Shown here piece after piece: positions 25,250-33,938 of a DNA stretch of 37,975 nt (positions within the stretch are counted from its first letter, which is position 1; each line of letters begins with the position of its first letter). Under the pieces are notes generated by a model that did no database searches, was not told the origin of the DNA, and saw only the letters and a list, made by a program, of their open reading frames with translations. The position numbers were made by a program, and so were the translations under genes. The stretch lies in contig JABDBZ010000014.1 of the NCBI GenBank assembly GCA_013288385.1, positions 1 to 37,975 of the forward strand, read 5' to 3'. The DNA is from Bacteroidota bacterium. GTDB lineage: Bacteria; Bacteroidota; Bacteroidia; B-17B0; Aurantibacillaceae.

Positions 25250-25549
25250 TTAATTTATCAACCTTTTTAAATAAAAGGTGCCAAATGGTAGAAGGGAAAG
25301 TAAGAATGCAATAGTAGATTTTTTAAAATCTAGCTTTACTTTAAAAAACATGAGCGCTAATAAAATCATAAATCCTATGAATAAAATTCCATGAAGATAG
25401 CCAACCAAAAAAACGTATTCTGGCATTTTAAAAATGTATTTTAGTGGCATTGCAACAAATAATAGCAATAGATAGCTATAACCTTCTAATTTACCTATAA
25501 ACAAAAACCGTTTAACAATAAGAGTACTTGTAGAAGATTGATTTGGCAT
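25250..25549 (-). CDS. DUF3817 family membrane protein
   Basis: A 99-residue membrane protein with three predicted helices. It carries the family pattern FLFIGKLEGYSYLLLLFVAMPLKY and the histidine-containing GYLHGILFIGF. Function unknown; the family is common in Actinobacteria and Bacteroidota. It converges with the saccharopine-dehydrogenase gene (23 bases apart) and precedes no gene it is obviously coupled to; purK lies 58 bases upstream on the same strand. Confidence 0.85.
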   Translation of the reverse strand: MPNQSSTSTLIVKRFLFIGKLEGYSYLLLLFVAMPLKYIFKMPEYVFLVGYLHGILFIGFMILLALMFFKVKLDFKKSTIAFLLSLLPFGTFYLKRLIN

Positions 25550-25607
25550 TTTTATAAAATGAAAATAATTAAAAATTTAATGTTCCAAATAAATTAAGAT
25601 GTTATGA

Positions 25608-26750
25608 TTAAGAAACAACCTTTATCAAATTCTTCACCATCTTCGCTTTTTGTTTTGCTTTGGTTATATCGTCATCAATAATAGTAATATGTCCCATTTT
25701 TCGGAAAGGTTTAGTTTGTAGTTTGCCATAAAGGTGAACATATACACCACTAAATTTTAAAATATCTTCTAGTCCTTCATAAATTGCAGCGCCTTCATAA
25801 CCAAAATCGCCAAGTAAATTAATCATTACTCCAGGTTTAACGATTGCTGTATCTCCTAATGGTAAATTCAAAATAGCCCGCCAATGTTGTTCAAATTGCG
25901 ACGTAATATTTGCTTCAATGGTATGATGACCGCTATTATGAACTCGCGGAGCAATTTCATTCACTAATACTTTCCCCTCTCTAGTTAAAAATAATTCAAC
26001 TGCTAAAATGCCTACCATTTCTAGTTTTTCAATGAGTTGAGTCGCGATAGCAATAGCTTCTTTTTCAATATTTTTTTTAATGTTGGCAGGACTAAATAAA
26101 AACTCTACCAAATTTGCTTGCGGATTAAATTCACATTCAACAACCGGAAAACATTTTATTTCTCCATTTTTATTTCTCGCAACAACAACCGATAATTCTT
26201 TCTCAAAATCAACTAAACGTTCTAAAACACTTGGTTGCTCAAACGCTTTTTCCAAATGATGCGGCGAAACCAGTTTCACAACGCCTTTGCCATCATAACC
26301 ACCTTTTCTTAATTTTTGAAAGAAAGGAAAATAATCAGCGTACTTATTTATTTGTTCTTTATTTTCAGTTAAAAAGAAATCAGGACTCGGAAAATTATTT
26401 CTTTGATAAAACATTTTTTGTAAACCTTTATCCTGAATCATTTCAATAATATGTGGCTGAGGATAAACTTGTTTTCCTTCTTTTTCCAGTTTTTTTAAAG
26501 CTTCAATATTTACATTTTCAATTTCAATGGTGATAAGATCTTTATCTTTCCCAAATTTATAAACAGTATCATAATCCGTTAAGCTGCCATTAGTAAAATT
26601 TTTCACCAAATGTTTGCAAGGCGCATTTTTATCGGGATCTAAAATCGAAATATTTAGATTGTAGTTTATGGCGTTTTGAATCAGCATTCGGCCTAATTGC
26701 CCACCACCTAAAATGCCAATATTTAGTTCTTGTATGGTTTTTGGAAACAT
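25608..26750 (-). CDS. purK: N5-carboxyaminoimidazole ribonucleotide synthase
   Basis: An ATP-grasp enzyme of about 380 residues. It begins NIGILGGGQLGRMLIQNA, has the ATP-grasp LRKGGYDGKGVVKL and the metal-binding VNEIAPRVHNSGHHT. It carboxylates AIR to N5-CAIR in purine synthesis and works with PurE, which is not in the window. The frame opens at 26783, but ATG 26750 is preferred: it gives MFPKTIQELNIGILGGG, the usual N-terminal spacing, and leaves room for a promoter between it and the divergent protease gene. Confidence 0.92.
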   Translation of the reverse strand: MFPKTIQELNIGILGGGQLGRMLIQNAINYNLNISILDPDKNAPCKHLVKNFTNGSLTDYDTVYKFGKDKDLITIEIENVNIEALKKLEKEGKQVYPQPHIIEMIQDKGLQKMFYQRNNFPSPDFFLTENKEQINKYADYFPFFQKLRKGGYDGKGVVKLVSPHHLEKAFEQPSVLERLVDFEKELSVVVARNKNGEIKCFPVVECEFNPQANLVEFLFSPANIKKNIEKEAIAIATQLIEKLEMVGILAVELFLTREGKVLVNEIAPRVHNSGHHTIEANITSQFEQHWRAILNLPLGDTAIVKPGVMINLLGDFGYEGAAIYEGLEDILKFSGVYVHLYGKLQTKPFRKMGHITIIDDDITKAKQKAKMVKNLIKVVS

Positions 26751-26800
26751 AATTATCGTACAAAGTAAAGAAAAATAAAACAATTTAATATCTTTATCTA

Positions 26801-28837
26801 ATGAGAAACATGAATTTTAAATTGATTGTAACATCCATGTTATTTAGCATGTATTTAAATGCTCAAACAGAAAAATCATGTGGTTTTATATATGCCCAGG
26901 AAAAGGCTCGAAAACAAATTCCTGATTACGATAAAAAGTTAAAAGAAATTGAAGTATTTAATTCTAGTAACTTTCATAATAATTTAAGACTTGCTTCTGC
27001 AACATTAACAATACCTATCGTATTTCATATTTTGCATTTAAATGGAAGTGAGAATATTTCGGATGCGCAAATACAAAACGCTGTCTCAATTTTGAATACG
27101 GATTATAGAAAAAACAACAGCGATACGAATTTAATTGTCCAACAATTTAAATTATTAGCATCAGATTGTAATGTTGAATTCAAACTCGCCAGTATTGATC
27201 CCCAAGGTAATTGTACCACTGGTATTACCAGGCATTATAACGTAAAAACTGATTGGACAACTGATTTCCAAGACTATATTTACACTTGGCCAAACGACAA
27301 ATATTTGAATGTATATATTGTAAGATCCATGCCTAATGGCGCAGCCGGTTATACATATTTACCAGGAACAGTTCCACCTAATATTGATGCCATTGTTATA
27401 CTGCATAATTATGTTGGAAATATTGGAACAGGAAGTAATTTTGGTTGTCGATCGTTAACCCACGAAGTTGGTCACTGGCTTGGCTTAAGTCATGTTTGGG
27501 GGAATACAAATAACCCTGGAGTAGCTTGTGGCGATGATGGTGTAAACGATACACCAATAACTAAAGGACATAGTAATTGTAATTTATCAAATGCTATTGA
27601 TTGTACCCCAAATGTTGTAGAGAATATTCAAAACTATATGGAGTATTCGTTTTGTTCTAAAATGTTTACTATTGGGCAAACTAATTTAATGAATGGTGTT
27701 TTAGCAAGTACGATTGCAAACAGAATTAATGTAACGAGCCCCGCAAATTTGAATGCAACAGGTATTGTAAATCCAAATTATAATTGTGCGCCAAAAGCTG
27801 AATTCAGTACTCCGAATTTAATTCTTTGTGAAGCCGCATCTATTCAATTTACCGATTTTAGTTATAATGGCTCTGTGACTAATTGGTTATGGTCTTCCAC
27901 GGGAGCACAAAACACATCAACTTTGCAAAATGGTGTGCTTACCTTTACAAATACAGGTTTAACGCCGGTAAAATTAAAAGTTGGTAATGGTTTTGGAAAT
28001 GATTCGATAACCAAAATAAATTTTGTGACTGTTTTATCTCCTAATGGCGCAACTTTAAATGCAACACAAAGCTTTGAGAATGGCTCATTTCCAGATAATC
28101 AATGGATAGCTTCTGTTCCTCAATTAGGAAGTGGCTTTGCCCAAACTACAACTGTTGGCGCAACCGGACAAAAAAGTATGTATATTAATAATTATTATGA
28201 TAATCCAAATCAACCGGCCTCTTTGTATACACCAGAGTTTAGTTTAAATAATGTTACTGGAGCGCAATTGTATTTTAAATATGCTTATGCACAACAAGGA
28301 AACAGTAGTGATACGTTAAGAATTTATATAACGTCTAATTGTGGCGCTACTTGGACAATGATTTACAATCAATCGGGATCAGATTTGGCTACTATAGCAC
28401 CGATAAATAGCCATGCTTATGTTAGCCCATTAGCAACTGATTGGAAAAGTGAAATGGTTAGTTTAAGTCAGTTTCAAGGACAATCGAATGTTTATTTAAA
28501 ATTTGAATTTGAATCTGATCCAACTGGCCCAGGAAATAATTTTTTTATTGACGATATTAATTTATCGGGAACAGTTGGTTTAAAAACGAATGAAATTGTA
28601 TCGCAGAATATTATTATTTCTCCAAATCCTGCAAAAGAATTGCTTCTTATAAAAAGCTCTGGTGCCGTAATTGAATCTATTGAAATACTTGATATCACAA
28701 GTAAAACTGTAGTTTCGTATGCAAATCAAAATGCAAATGAAATAAATGTTTCGTTGGGAAGTTTAGCAAAAGGAATTTATTTTGTGAAAGTATCTTCAAA
28801 TGAACATACAGAGTTTAAAAAATTGATCATTGAATAG
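26801..28837 (+). CDS. Secreted M43-type zinc metalloprotease with T9SS sorting domain
   Basis: A 678-residue protein: signal peptide; M43 (pappalysin/cytophagalysin-like) catalytic domain with the zinc motif HEVGHWLGLSH (His 221, 225 and 231, Glu 222) and a Met-turn in NYMEYSF; a PKD-like domain (about 335-410); and a MAM-like beta-sandwich (about 420-590) with TPEFSL..V.GAQLYFKYAYA. It ends with a Type IX secretion domain (ISPNPAKELLLI ... LAKGIYFVKVSS ... FKKLIIE). It should be exported by the T9SS and either released or anchored at the surface as a digestive protease. ATG 26801 or 26810 could be the start. Confidence 0.92.
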   Translation: MRNMNFKLIVTSMLFSMYLNAQTEKSCGFIYAQEKARKQIPDYDKKLKEIEVFNSSNFHNNLRLASATLTIPIVFHILHLNGSENISDAQIQNAVSILNTDYRKNNSDTNLIVQQFKLLASDCNVEFKLASIDPQGNCTTGITRHYNVKTDWTTDFQDYIYTWPNDKYLNVYIVRSMPNGAAGYTYLPGTVPPNIDAIVILHNYVGNIGTGSNFGCRSLTHEVGHWLGLSHVWGNTNNPGVACGDDGVNDTPITKGHSNCNLSNAIDCTPNVVENIQNYMEYSFCSKMFTIGQTNLMNGVLASTIANRINVTSPANLNATGIVNPNYNCAPKAEFSTPNLILCEAASIQFTDFSYNGSVTNWLWSSTGAQNTSTLQNGVLTFTNTGLTPVKLKVGNGFGNDSITKINFVTVLSPNGATLNATQSFENGSFPDNQWIASVPQLGSGFAQTTTVGATGQKSMYINNYYDNPNQPASLYTPEFSLNNVTGAQLYFKYAYAQQGNSSDTLRIYITSNCGATWTMIYNQSGSDLATIAPINSHAYVSPLATDWKSEMVSLSQFQGQSNVYLKFEFESDPTGPGNNFFIDDINLSGTVGLKTNEIVSQNIIISPNPAKELLLIKSSGAVIESIEILDITSKTVVSYANQNANEINVSLGSLAKGIYFVKVSSNEHTEFKKLIIE

Positions 28838-28892
28838 GTTTTAAACAAGTCAAGACTCCATTTTAATTTTTATCTTTAAGCCCATAATTTAA

Positions 28893-28915
28893 TCTATTCA
28901 CTTTTATAGAATAGA
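28893..28915 (+). promoter_or_regulatory. Inverted repeat upstream of pheT
   Basis: TCTATTC (28893-28899) and GAATAGA (28909-28915) are perfect 7-bp inverted arms with a 9-base spacer, ending 18 bases before the pheT ATG. It could be an operator or a leader hairpin. No T-box or tRNA-like leader is seen. Confidence 0.45.
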
Positions 28916-28933
28916 GATCAAATTAAAAAACAA

Positions 28934-31387
28934 ATGAAAATTTCGTATAATTGGCTTAAAAGCCTTATAAATATTGATCACTCTCCTCAGGAAATATCTA
29001 TTTTGTTAACGGATGCAGGATTAGAAGTTGAAGGTATTGAACAATACGAAAGTATCAAAGGTGGTTTAAAAGGAGTTGTTGTAGGTCATATTCTGTCATG
29101 CGAAAAACATCCTGATGCAGATAGGTTAAGTTTAACTAAAGTAGATATTGGTGCCCCTGAACCTTTATCAATTGTTTGTGGCGCACCAAATATTGCGGTC
29201 GGACAAAAAGTAATTGTTGCAACAGTGGGTTCAACTTTATATCCAACTGAAGGGGATCCTATAGAAATGAAAAAATCAAAGATCAGAGGAGCTGTGAGTG
29301 AGGGAATGATTTGTGCTGAAGACGAGATTGGACTCGGAAAGAGTCATGCAGGAATTATGATTTTACCGCAAGACACACCGATAGGAATTGCAGCTTCAGA
29401 TTATTTTAAAGTAGAACAAGATAGTGTATTAGAAATTGGTTTAACTCCAAACAGAAGTGATGCAGCTTCTCATTATGGTGTTGCAAGGGACTTAGCAGCT
29501 ATTTTGAATGTAAAAAACAATACGACTGAATATAATGCCTTGCTAATTGGTTTGAAAGATTTACCGGCAGCCACAAATTTAAATACAATTGAGATAGAAA
29601 TAAAAAATTCAGATGCATGTAAACGTTATAGTGGATTAGTAATAAGCGGAGTAGAGGTAAAGGAAAGTCCGGCTTGGCTTAAAAATAAATTACAAGCTAT
29701 TGGTTTGCGTCCAATCAACAACATAGTTGACATCACCAATTTTGTTTTGCATGAAATCGGCCAGCCTTTACACGCCTTTGATTTAGAGCAGATAAAAGGA
29801 AATAAAATAATTGTAGATGTAGCAAAAGAAGGAGCAAAATTTGTGACATTAGATGGTGTTGAAAGAACATTAAAAGCAAATGATTTGATGATTAATAATG
29901 CATCAGAACCGATGTGCATTGCAGGTGTATTTGGTGGATTGAAAAGTGGAGTGAGTGAAAAAACAAATTCTGTTTTTTTAGAAAGTGCATATTTTGATCC
30001 AGGTTTTATCAGAAGAACATCTAAACAACATGGTTTAAAAACAGATGCTTCGTTTCGTTTTGAAAGAGGAACAGATCCGGAAATGACAGTGAATGCTTTA
30101 TTGCGTGCGGCAAATTTGATCATGGAAATCGCAGGTGGAAATGTGAGTATGGGAATTTTAGATGTTTATCCTGAAAAGTTAGAACCGAATCAAATTGCGT
30201 TCTCCTATAATTATTGTGATGATTTAATTGGAAAAACAATTGATAAAACAGTAATTAAAAATATTATTACTTCATTGGGAATAATTATTGAATCGGAAGG
30301 AAACGATAGCTTGTTACTTCAGGTGCCAAGATATAAGACTGATGTAACCCGCACTGCTGACATAATAGAAGAGGTGATGCGTATTTATGGTTATAATAAT
30401 ATAGAAGTTTCAAAAGATATTTCTTATACAGCATTTAATGACGGTAGGAACATTGATCGTATTTTAGAAGAGCGCTTAGGAAATTTTTTAGTTGCAAATG
30501 GATTTAATGAATCAATGAGTTTGTCGTTGACTAAAGAGTCATATCATTCCAGTCCTGAAAATTTAGTTCATGTAATTAATCCTTTGAGTAATGATCTGAA
30601 TGTATTAAGAGGCAATATGCTTTTTGGTGGTTTAGAGGCTTTGAATTATAATATTAACCGAAAACAAAATAATTTAAAGTTATATGAGATCGGCAAGACT
30701 TACCATACTCGCCCGAATGAACCTGGTTCAGACGTGGTTGATCAAACAAAAGAATTTAAATATATTGAAACTAAACAATTAACGCTTTTTGTTACTGGTT
30801 CAGCTTTCAAAGAGAATCAATTTGGCTTGAATAATGAAGTAAATCTGAGCTATTTAAAATCGGTGGTCGAAAATTTATTAAGGACTATTGGTGTTGCTGA
30901 TTTTGCGAGTGATGAATCTGATCACTCTTATCTCGAATATGGATTAAGATATCTTTCGAATAAAAATATACTGGTTGAATTTGGTAGCGTTAATAAAACA
31001 ACTTTATCCAAATTGGACGTCAAACAAAATGTTTTCTATGCTCAGTTTAATTGGGATGCTTTAATAAAAGCATATAAAAAATTAAAAATACAATTCAAGG
31101 AATTGCCTTTGTATCCAAGTGTTAGAAGAGATCTAGCAATGCTTTTAGACAAAACAGTAAAGTATGAGCAATTAAAAAATTTAGCTATAAATACTGAACG
31201 TAAATTATTGAAAGAAGTTAATTTATTTGATGTTTACGAAGGAGAGAAATTAGGAAATAAAAAATCTTACGCACTTAGTTTTATATTGCAAAGCGAAGAA
31301 GCAACTCTAACGGACAAACAAGTTGAAAAAGTGATGGAAAAACTTATCAATTCCTACAAAGAAACGTTTGGCGCCGAATTGCGTTAG
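28934..31387 (+). CDS. pheT: Phenylalanyl-tRNA synthetase beta subunit
   Basis: An 817-residue protein of normal length. Domains in order: N-terminal MKISYNWLKSLINI, a tRNA-binding EMAP-like domain (about 40-155, HPDADRLSLTKVDIG), B3/B4 editing domain (about 215-390), B5 (about 410-480), the catalytic-like core, and the C-terminal anticodon-binding FDX-ACB domain (about 722-816, LPLYPSVRRDLAMLLD). It forms an alpha2-beta2 enzyme with PheS, which is not in the window. Confidence 0.96.
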   Translation: MKISYNWLKSLINIDHSPQEISILLTDAGLEVEGIEQYESIKGGLKGVVVGHILSCEKHPDADRLSLTKVDIGAPEPLSIVCGAPNIAVGQKVIVATVGSTLYPTEGDPIEMKKSKIRGAVSEGMICAEDEIGLGKSHAGIMILPQDTPIGIAASDYFKVEQDSVLEIGLTPNRSDAASHYGVARDLAAILNVKNNTTEYNALLIGLKDLPAATNLNTIEIEIKNSDACKRYSGLVISGVEVKESPAWLKNKLQAIGLRPINNIVDITNFVLHEIGQPLHAFDLEQIKGNKIIVDVAKEGAKFVTLDGVERTLKANDLMINNASEPMCIAGVFGGLKSGVSEKTNSVFLESAYFDPGFIRRTSKQHGLKTDASFRFERGTDPEMTVNALLRAANLIMEIAGGNVSMGILDVYPEKLEPNQIAFSYNYCDDLIGKTIDKTVIKNIITSLGIIIESEGNDSLLLQVPRYKTDVTRTADIIEEVMRIYGYNNIEVSKDISYTAFNDGRNIDRILEERLGNFLVANGFNESMSLSLTKESYHSSPENLVHVINPLSNDLNVLRGNMLFGGLEALNYNINRKQNNLKLYEIGKTYHTRPNEPGSDVVDQTKEFKYIETKQLTLFVTGSAFKENQFGLNNEVNLSYLKSVVENLLRTIGVADFASDESDHSYLEYGLRYLSNKNILVEFGSVNKTTLSKLDVKQNVFYAQFNWDALIKAYKKLKIQFKELPLYPSVRRDLAMLLDKTVKYEQLKNLAINTERKLLKEVNLFDVYEGEKLGNKKSYALSFILQSEEATLTDKQVEKVMEKLINSYKETFGAELR

Positions 31388-31471
31388 ATCAATAAAACAA
31401 TATAAACTATCTTTTTCATCGCACTTGCCACCGAAACCGCTCGGTCTATTGCGTCACAGATAATTATTGAT
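31388..31471. other. Nested inverted repeats with a GC-rich core after pheT
   Basis: Outer arms ATCAATAA (31388-31395) and TTATTGAT (31464-31471) are perfect. Inside are CGCA (31420-31423) / TGCG (31450-31453) and ACCGA (31430-31434) / TCGGT (31441-31445). The core is much more GC-rich than its surroundings. There is no T run typical of a terminator. It lies between convergent pheT and the small minus-strand gene; it could be a structured RNA, a repeat, or a degraded terminator. Confidence 0.4.
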
Positions 31472-31482
31472 AAAAACAGAAA

Positions 31483-31683
31483 CTAGCTTCGTATGAAATC
31501 CAAGTATCCAAGAGCATTACTCTTTTTCACTTCCAGATTTTTACTATAGTTTAAGATATTGTTGATACAAAATTCAGAAGGTTCTTCTGAATTATTTTGG
31601 TCATTAAATGAAAGCTCATTTAATTCGCTTTCTTCTTTTTTAAAATTTAATGTATCTAATGCGAGAGTAAAGATTTTTTGCAT
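31483..31683 (-). CDS. Small hypothetical protein
   Basis: A 66-residue acidic protein with no signal peptide or membrane helix. The C-terminal part (INNILNYSKNLEVKKSNALGYLDFIRS) resembles, from memory, a family of small Bacteroidota proteins with an 'I..ILNYSK.L.V' motif; that recollection needs a search. The opposite strand also has an open frame (31559-31762), but this one looks more protein-like. A 10-bp perfect inverted repeat lies 32 bases upstream. No function can be suggested. Confidence 0.5.
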   Translation of the reverse strand: MQKIFTLALDTLNFKKEESELNELSFNDQNNSEEPSEFCINNILNYSKNLEVKKSNALGYLDFIRS

Positions 31684-31715
31684 AGGCGCTCTTGATGTGT
31701 TTTTATGTGTTAGTT

Positions 31716-31744
31716 TAATTTATAACGCTAGCTTTTATAAATTA
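31716..31744 (-). promoter_or_regulatory. Perfect 10-bp inverted repeat upstream of the small gene
   Basis: TAATTTATAA (31716-31725) and TTATAAATTA (31735-31744) are perfect inverted arms separated by 9 bases. It could be an operator or a leader hairpin for the gene starting at 31683. AT-rich palindromes can arise by chance, so confidence is moderate. Confidence 0.45.
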
Positions 31745-31821
31745 TTGCGTTGTGTATTTTAAACCAATTTTGACTCGACAAACACGCCCTATAAATCAAA
31801 TACTAACTTAGTTATATTAAA

Positions 31822-31851
31822 CCAAAAACCCCGCTATTAACGGGGTTTTGG
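31822..31851. terminator. Bidirectional terminator downstream of rpsA (distal)
   Basis: CCCCG (31829-31833) pairs with CGGGG (31841-31845), extended by A/T pairs and CC/GG with one bulged A. The strong GC core with A and T flanks on both sides suits transcripts from either direction. Confidence 0.8.
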
Positions 31852-31864
31852 CTCTCAAAAAACC

Positions 31865-31885
31865 AAAAACCTTGGCGAGGTTTTT
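31865..31885. terminator. Terminator downstream of rpsA (proximal)
   Basis: A perfect 8-bp stem AAAAACCT (31865-31872) / AGGTTTTT (31878-31885) with a 5-nt loop. On the minus strand it is followed by further T. It is the first of two tandem hairpins after rpsA. Confidence 0.75.
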
Positions 31886-31931
31886 AGTTGCCCTATACTA
31901 ACTCGTAGTGCGGGGATTATCGTTTAACGGA

Positions 31932-33719
31932 TTATTTACCGTCCATTTTATTTTTCAGATCACTTAATGCAGAAATATCACCTAAAGTGGTTTTTTCAAC
32001 ATTATCTTTCATCTTTTTAACTGCTTTCTTAGTGTCGTCAGATTCAGCTTTTTTGTTTGTTCTATCTACTTTCTTCGCTTCTTCTTTTACTTCTTCATGT
32101 AAACGAGCATGAGAAACAACAATACGTTTAGCATCTTTACTGAATTCAATAACTTTGAAATCTGCAACTTCTTCAGATTTTAAACTGGTTCCATCAGCTT
32201 TAACTAAATGACGAGCTGGGCAAAAACCTTCTACACCATAAGTTAAACCAATAGTTGCTCCTTTATCATTTACATTTAAAACAGTTCCTTGATGAACAGA
32301 ATCAATTGTAAATACAGTTTCAAATACATCCCAAGGGTTTTCTTCTAATTGTTTATGTCCTAGGCTTAAACGACGATTTTCGCCATCAATTTCTAAAACC
32401 ACAACATCTAATTTTTCACCTACTTTGCAAAACTCACTTGGATGTTTAATTTTCTTACTCCAAGAAAGATCAGAAATATGCACTAAACCATCAACACCTT
32501 CTTCCAATTCAACAAAAACACCAAAATTAGTGAAGTTGCGAACCGTGCCGCTGTGTCTAGAACCTTTGGAGTATTTCTCCATAATCATATTCCATGGATC
32601 AGGAGTTAATTGTTTCATACCAAGGCTCATTTTGCGTTCTTCTCTATCTAAAGTTAAAATGATAGCATCAACTTCATCACCGATTTTTACAAACTCTTGA
32701 GCACTTCTTAAATGCTGACTCCAGCTCATTTCACTTACGTGAATTAAACCTTCAACACCTGGTGCAATTTCAATAAATGCACCGTAATCATTAATTACAA
32801 CAACTTTACCTTTAACTTTATCTCCAATTTTTAATTCAGGATTTAAAGCTTCCCAAGGGTGAGGTGTTAATTGTTTTAAACCAAGAGCAATACGTTTTTT
32901 ATCATCATCAAACTCCAGAATAACAACTTGAATTTGTTGATCTAATTTAACGATCTCTTCAGGATGATTGATACGTCCCCAAGATAAATCAGTAATGTGA
33001 ATTAATCCATCAACACCACCTAAATCAACAAACACACCATAAGAAGTTATGTTCTTCACGGTTCCTTCTAAAACCTGACCTTTTTCTAATTTAGAAATGA
33101 TATCACGTTTTTGGTTTTCAATTTCAGCTTCAATTAAAGCTTTATGAGAAACAACTACGTTTTTATATTCATTGTTGATTTTTACAACTTTGAATTCCAT
33201 TGTTTTACCAACGTAAATATCGTAATCACGAATTGGTTTTACATCAATTTGTGAACCTGGTAAAAACGCTTCAATACCAAATACATCAACAATTAAACCA
33301 CCTTTAGTTCTGCATTTAACAAAGCCTTTAATGATTTCATCATTATTAAGAGATTCGTTAACACGATCCCAACTTTTATTAGCACGAGCTTTTTTGTGAG
33401 ATAATACTAATTGTCCGTTTGGATCTTCAGCAGTCTCAACAAATACTTCAATTTTATCTCCAATTTTAAGATCAGGATTATAACGGAATTCTGATAAAGG
33501 AACTACGCCATCTGATTTATAATTAATATTTACTACAACTTCTCGGTTATTTTTTGCTACTACAACACCTTCAAGAATTTGAAGATCTGAAATGGTGCTT
33601 AATGATTTACCATAAAGTTCATCGAGTCTTACTCTTTCTTCTTCACCGTAATTGTTTTGTTTTTTTCCAATCGAATTCCAATCGAAATCGGGATTACCTA
33701 CTAAGGCTTTGTCTGACAT
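31932..33719 (-). CDS. rpsA: 30S ribosomal protein S1
   Basis: A 595-residue protein with six S1 RNA-binding repeats (about 48-112, 130-195, 215-285, 300-372, 387-458, 472-540). Repeats 3-5 are the most regular (GTVKNITSYGVFVDL, GKVVVINDYGAFIEI, GTVRNFTNFGVFVEL, each followed by a GLIH/LVHISxLSW block). A lysine-rich tail closes the protein. It binds mRNA at the 30S platform and helps initiation, which matters in a group that rarely uses Shine-Dalgarno pairing. The gene has its own promoter and a leader of about 90 nt with notable structure (33736-33800). Two terminators follow. Confidence 0.95.
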   Translation of the reverse strand: MSDKALVGNPDFDWNSIGKKQNNYGEEERVRLDELYGKSLSTISDLQILEGVVVAKNNREVVVNINYKSDGVVPLSEFRYNPDLKIGDKIEVFVETAEDPNGQLVLSHKKARANKSWDRVNESLNNDEIIKGFVKCRTKGGLIVDVFGIEAFLPGSQIDVKPIRDYDIYVGKTMEFKVVKINNEYKNVVVSHKALIEAEIENQKRDIISKLEKGQVLEGTVKNITSYGVFVDLGGVDGLIHITDLSWGRINHPEEIVKLDQQIQVVILEFDDDKKRIALGLKQLTPHPWEALNPELKIGDKVKGKVVVINDYGAFIEIAPGVEGLIHVSEMSWSQHLRSAQEFVKIGDEVDAIILTLDREERKMSLGMKQLTPDPWNMIMEKYSKGSRHSGTVRNFTNFGVFVELEEGVDGLVHISDLSWSKKIKHPSEFCKVGEKLDVVVLEIDGENRRLSLGHKQLEENPWDVFETVFTIDSVHQGTVLNVNDKGATIGLTYGVEGFCPARHLVKADGTSLKSEEVADFKVIEFSKDAKRIVVSHARLHEEVKEEAKKVDRTNKKAESDDTKKAVKKMKDNVEKTTLGDISALSDLKNKMDGK

Positions 33720-33735
33720 TTTTAAATTAATTGTA

Positions 33736-33800
33736 TCAAATTTTATAAGGGAAAATTTGAGGGGTTTTACATAATTGATTTATTCCGATTTAACCCTTAT
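33736..33800 (-). promoter_or_regulatory. Structured rpsA leader RNA, possible pseudoknot
   Basis: In mRNA orientation: ATAAGGGTT (33800-33792); AACCCC (33766-33761); then a 9-bp perfect hairpin TCAAATTTT (33760-33752) / AAAATTTGA (33744-33736) whose entire 7-nt loop is CCCTTAT (33751-33745). The loop is fully complementary to ATAAGGG upstream. The same GGG can instead pair as GGGTT with AACCC. The two pairings exclude each other. The hairpin ends 16 bases before the rpsA ATG. A role in rpsA self-regulation is inferred, not shown. Confidence 0.5.
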
Positions 33801-33813
33801 TCAAAACGGGCTA

Positions 33814-33847
33814 CAAATATAGCTGTTTTATGAGAATAACAGCTCAA
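33814..33847 (-). promoter_or_regulatory. rpsA promoter with palindrome in the spacer
   Basis: On the minus strand: TTG (33845-33847), 23-base spacer and a perfect -7 box TATATTTG (33814-33821). The spacer is filled by a palindrome, AGCTGTT (33821-33827) / AACAGCT (33838-33844), perfect 7-bp arms 10 bases apart. Its position between the two promoter elements is what a repressor or activator site would have. Confidence 0.6.
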
Positions 33848-33938
33848 AAACGAAGAGATTATTCTAATTTTTAATTGTTGATAATCAGTAAGTTAAATAT
33901 TTTGTAAAATACCATATCTGATGTAAATTTACAATCAA

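Noticed and set aside
26751..26783. Start of purK at 26783
   Set aside because: The extra 11 residues are hydrophobic and atypical, and this start would leave only 17 bases between the divergent genes; ATG 26750 fits the family.
28838..28933. T-box leader or tRNA before pheT
   Set aside because: No T-box sequence, specifier loop or cloverleaf could be formed; only a short inverted repeat is seen.
31559..31762. 67-residue plus-strand open frame opposite the small gene
   Set aside because: Its composition is that of an antisense frame and it runs through the inverted repeat; the minus-strand frame is more protein-like.
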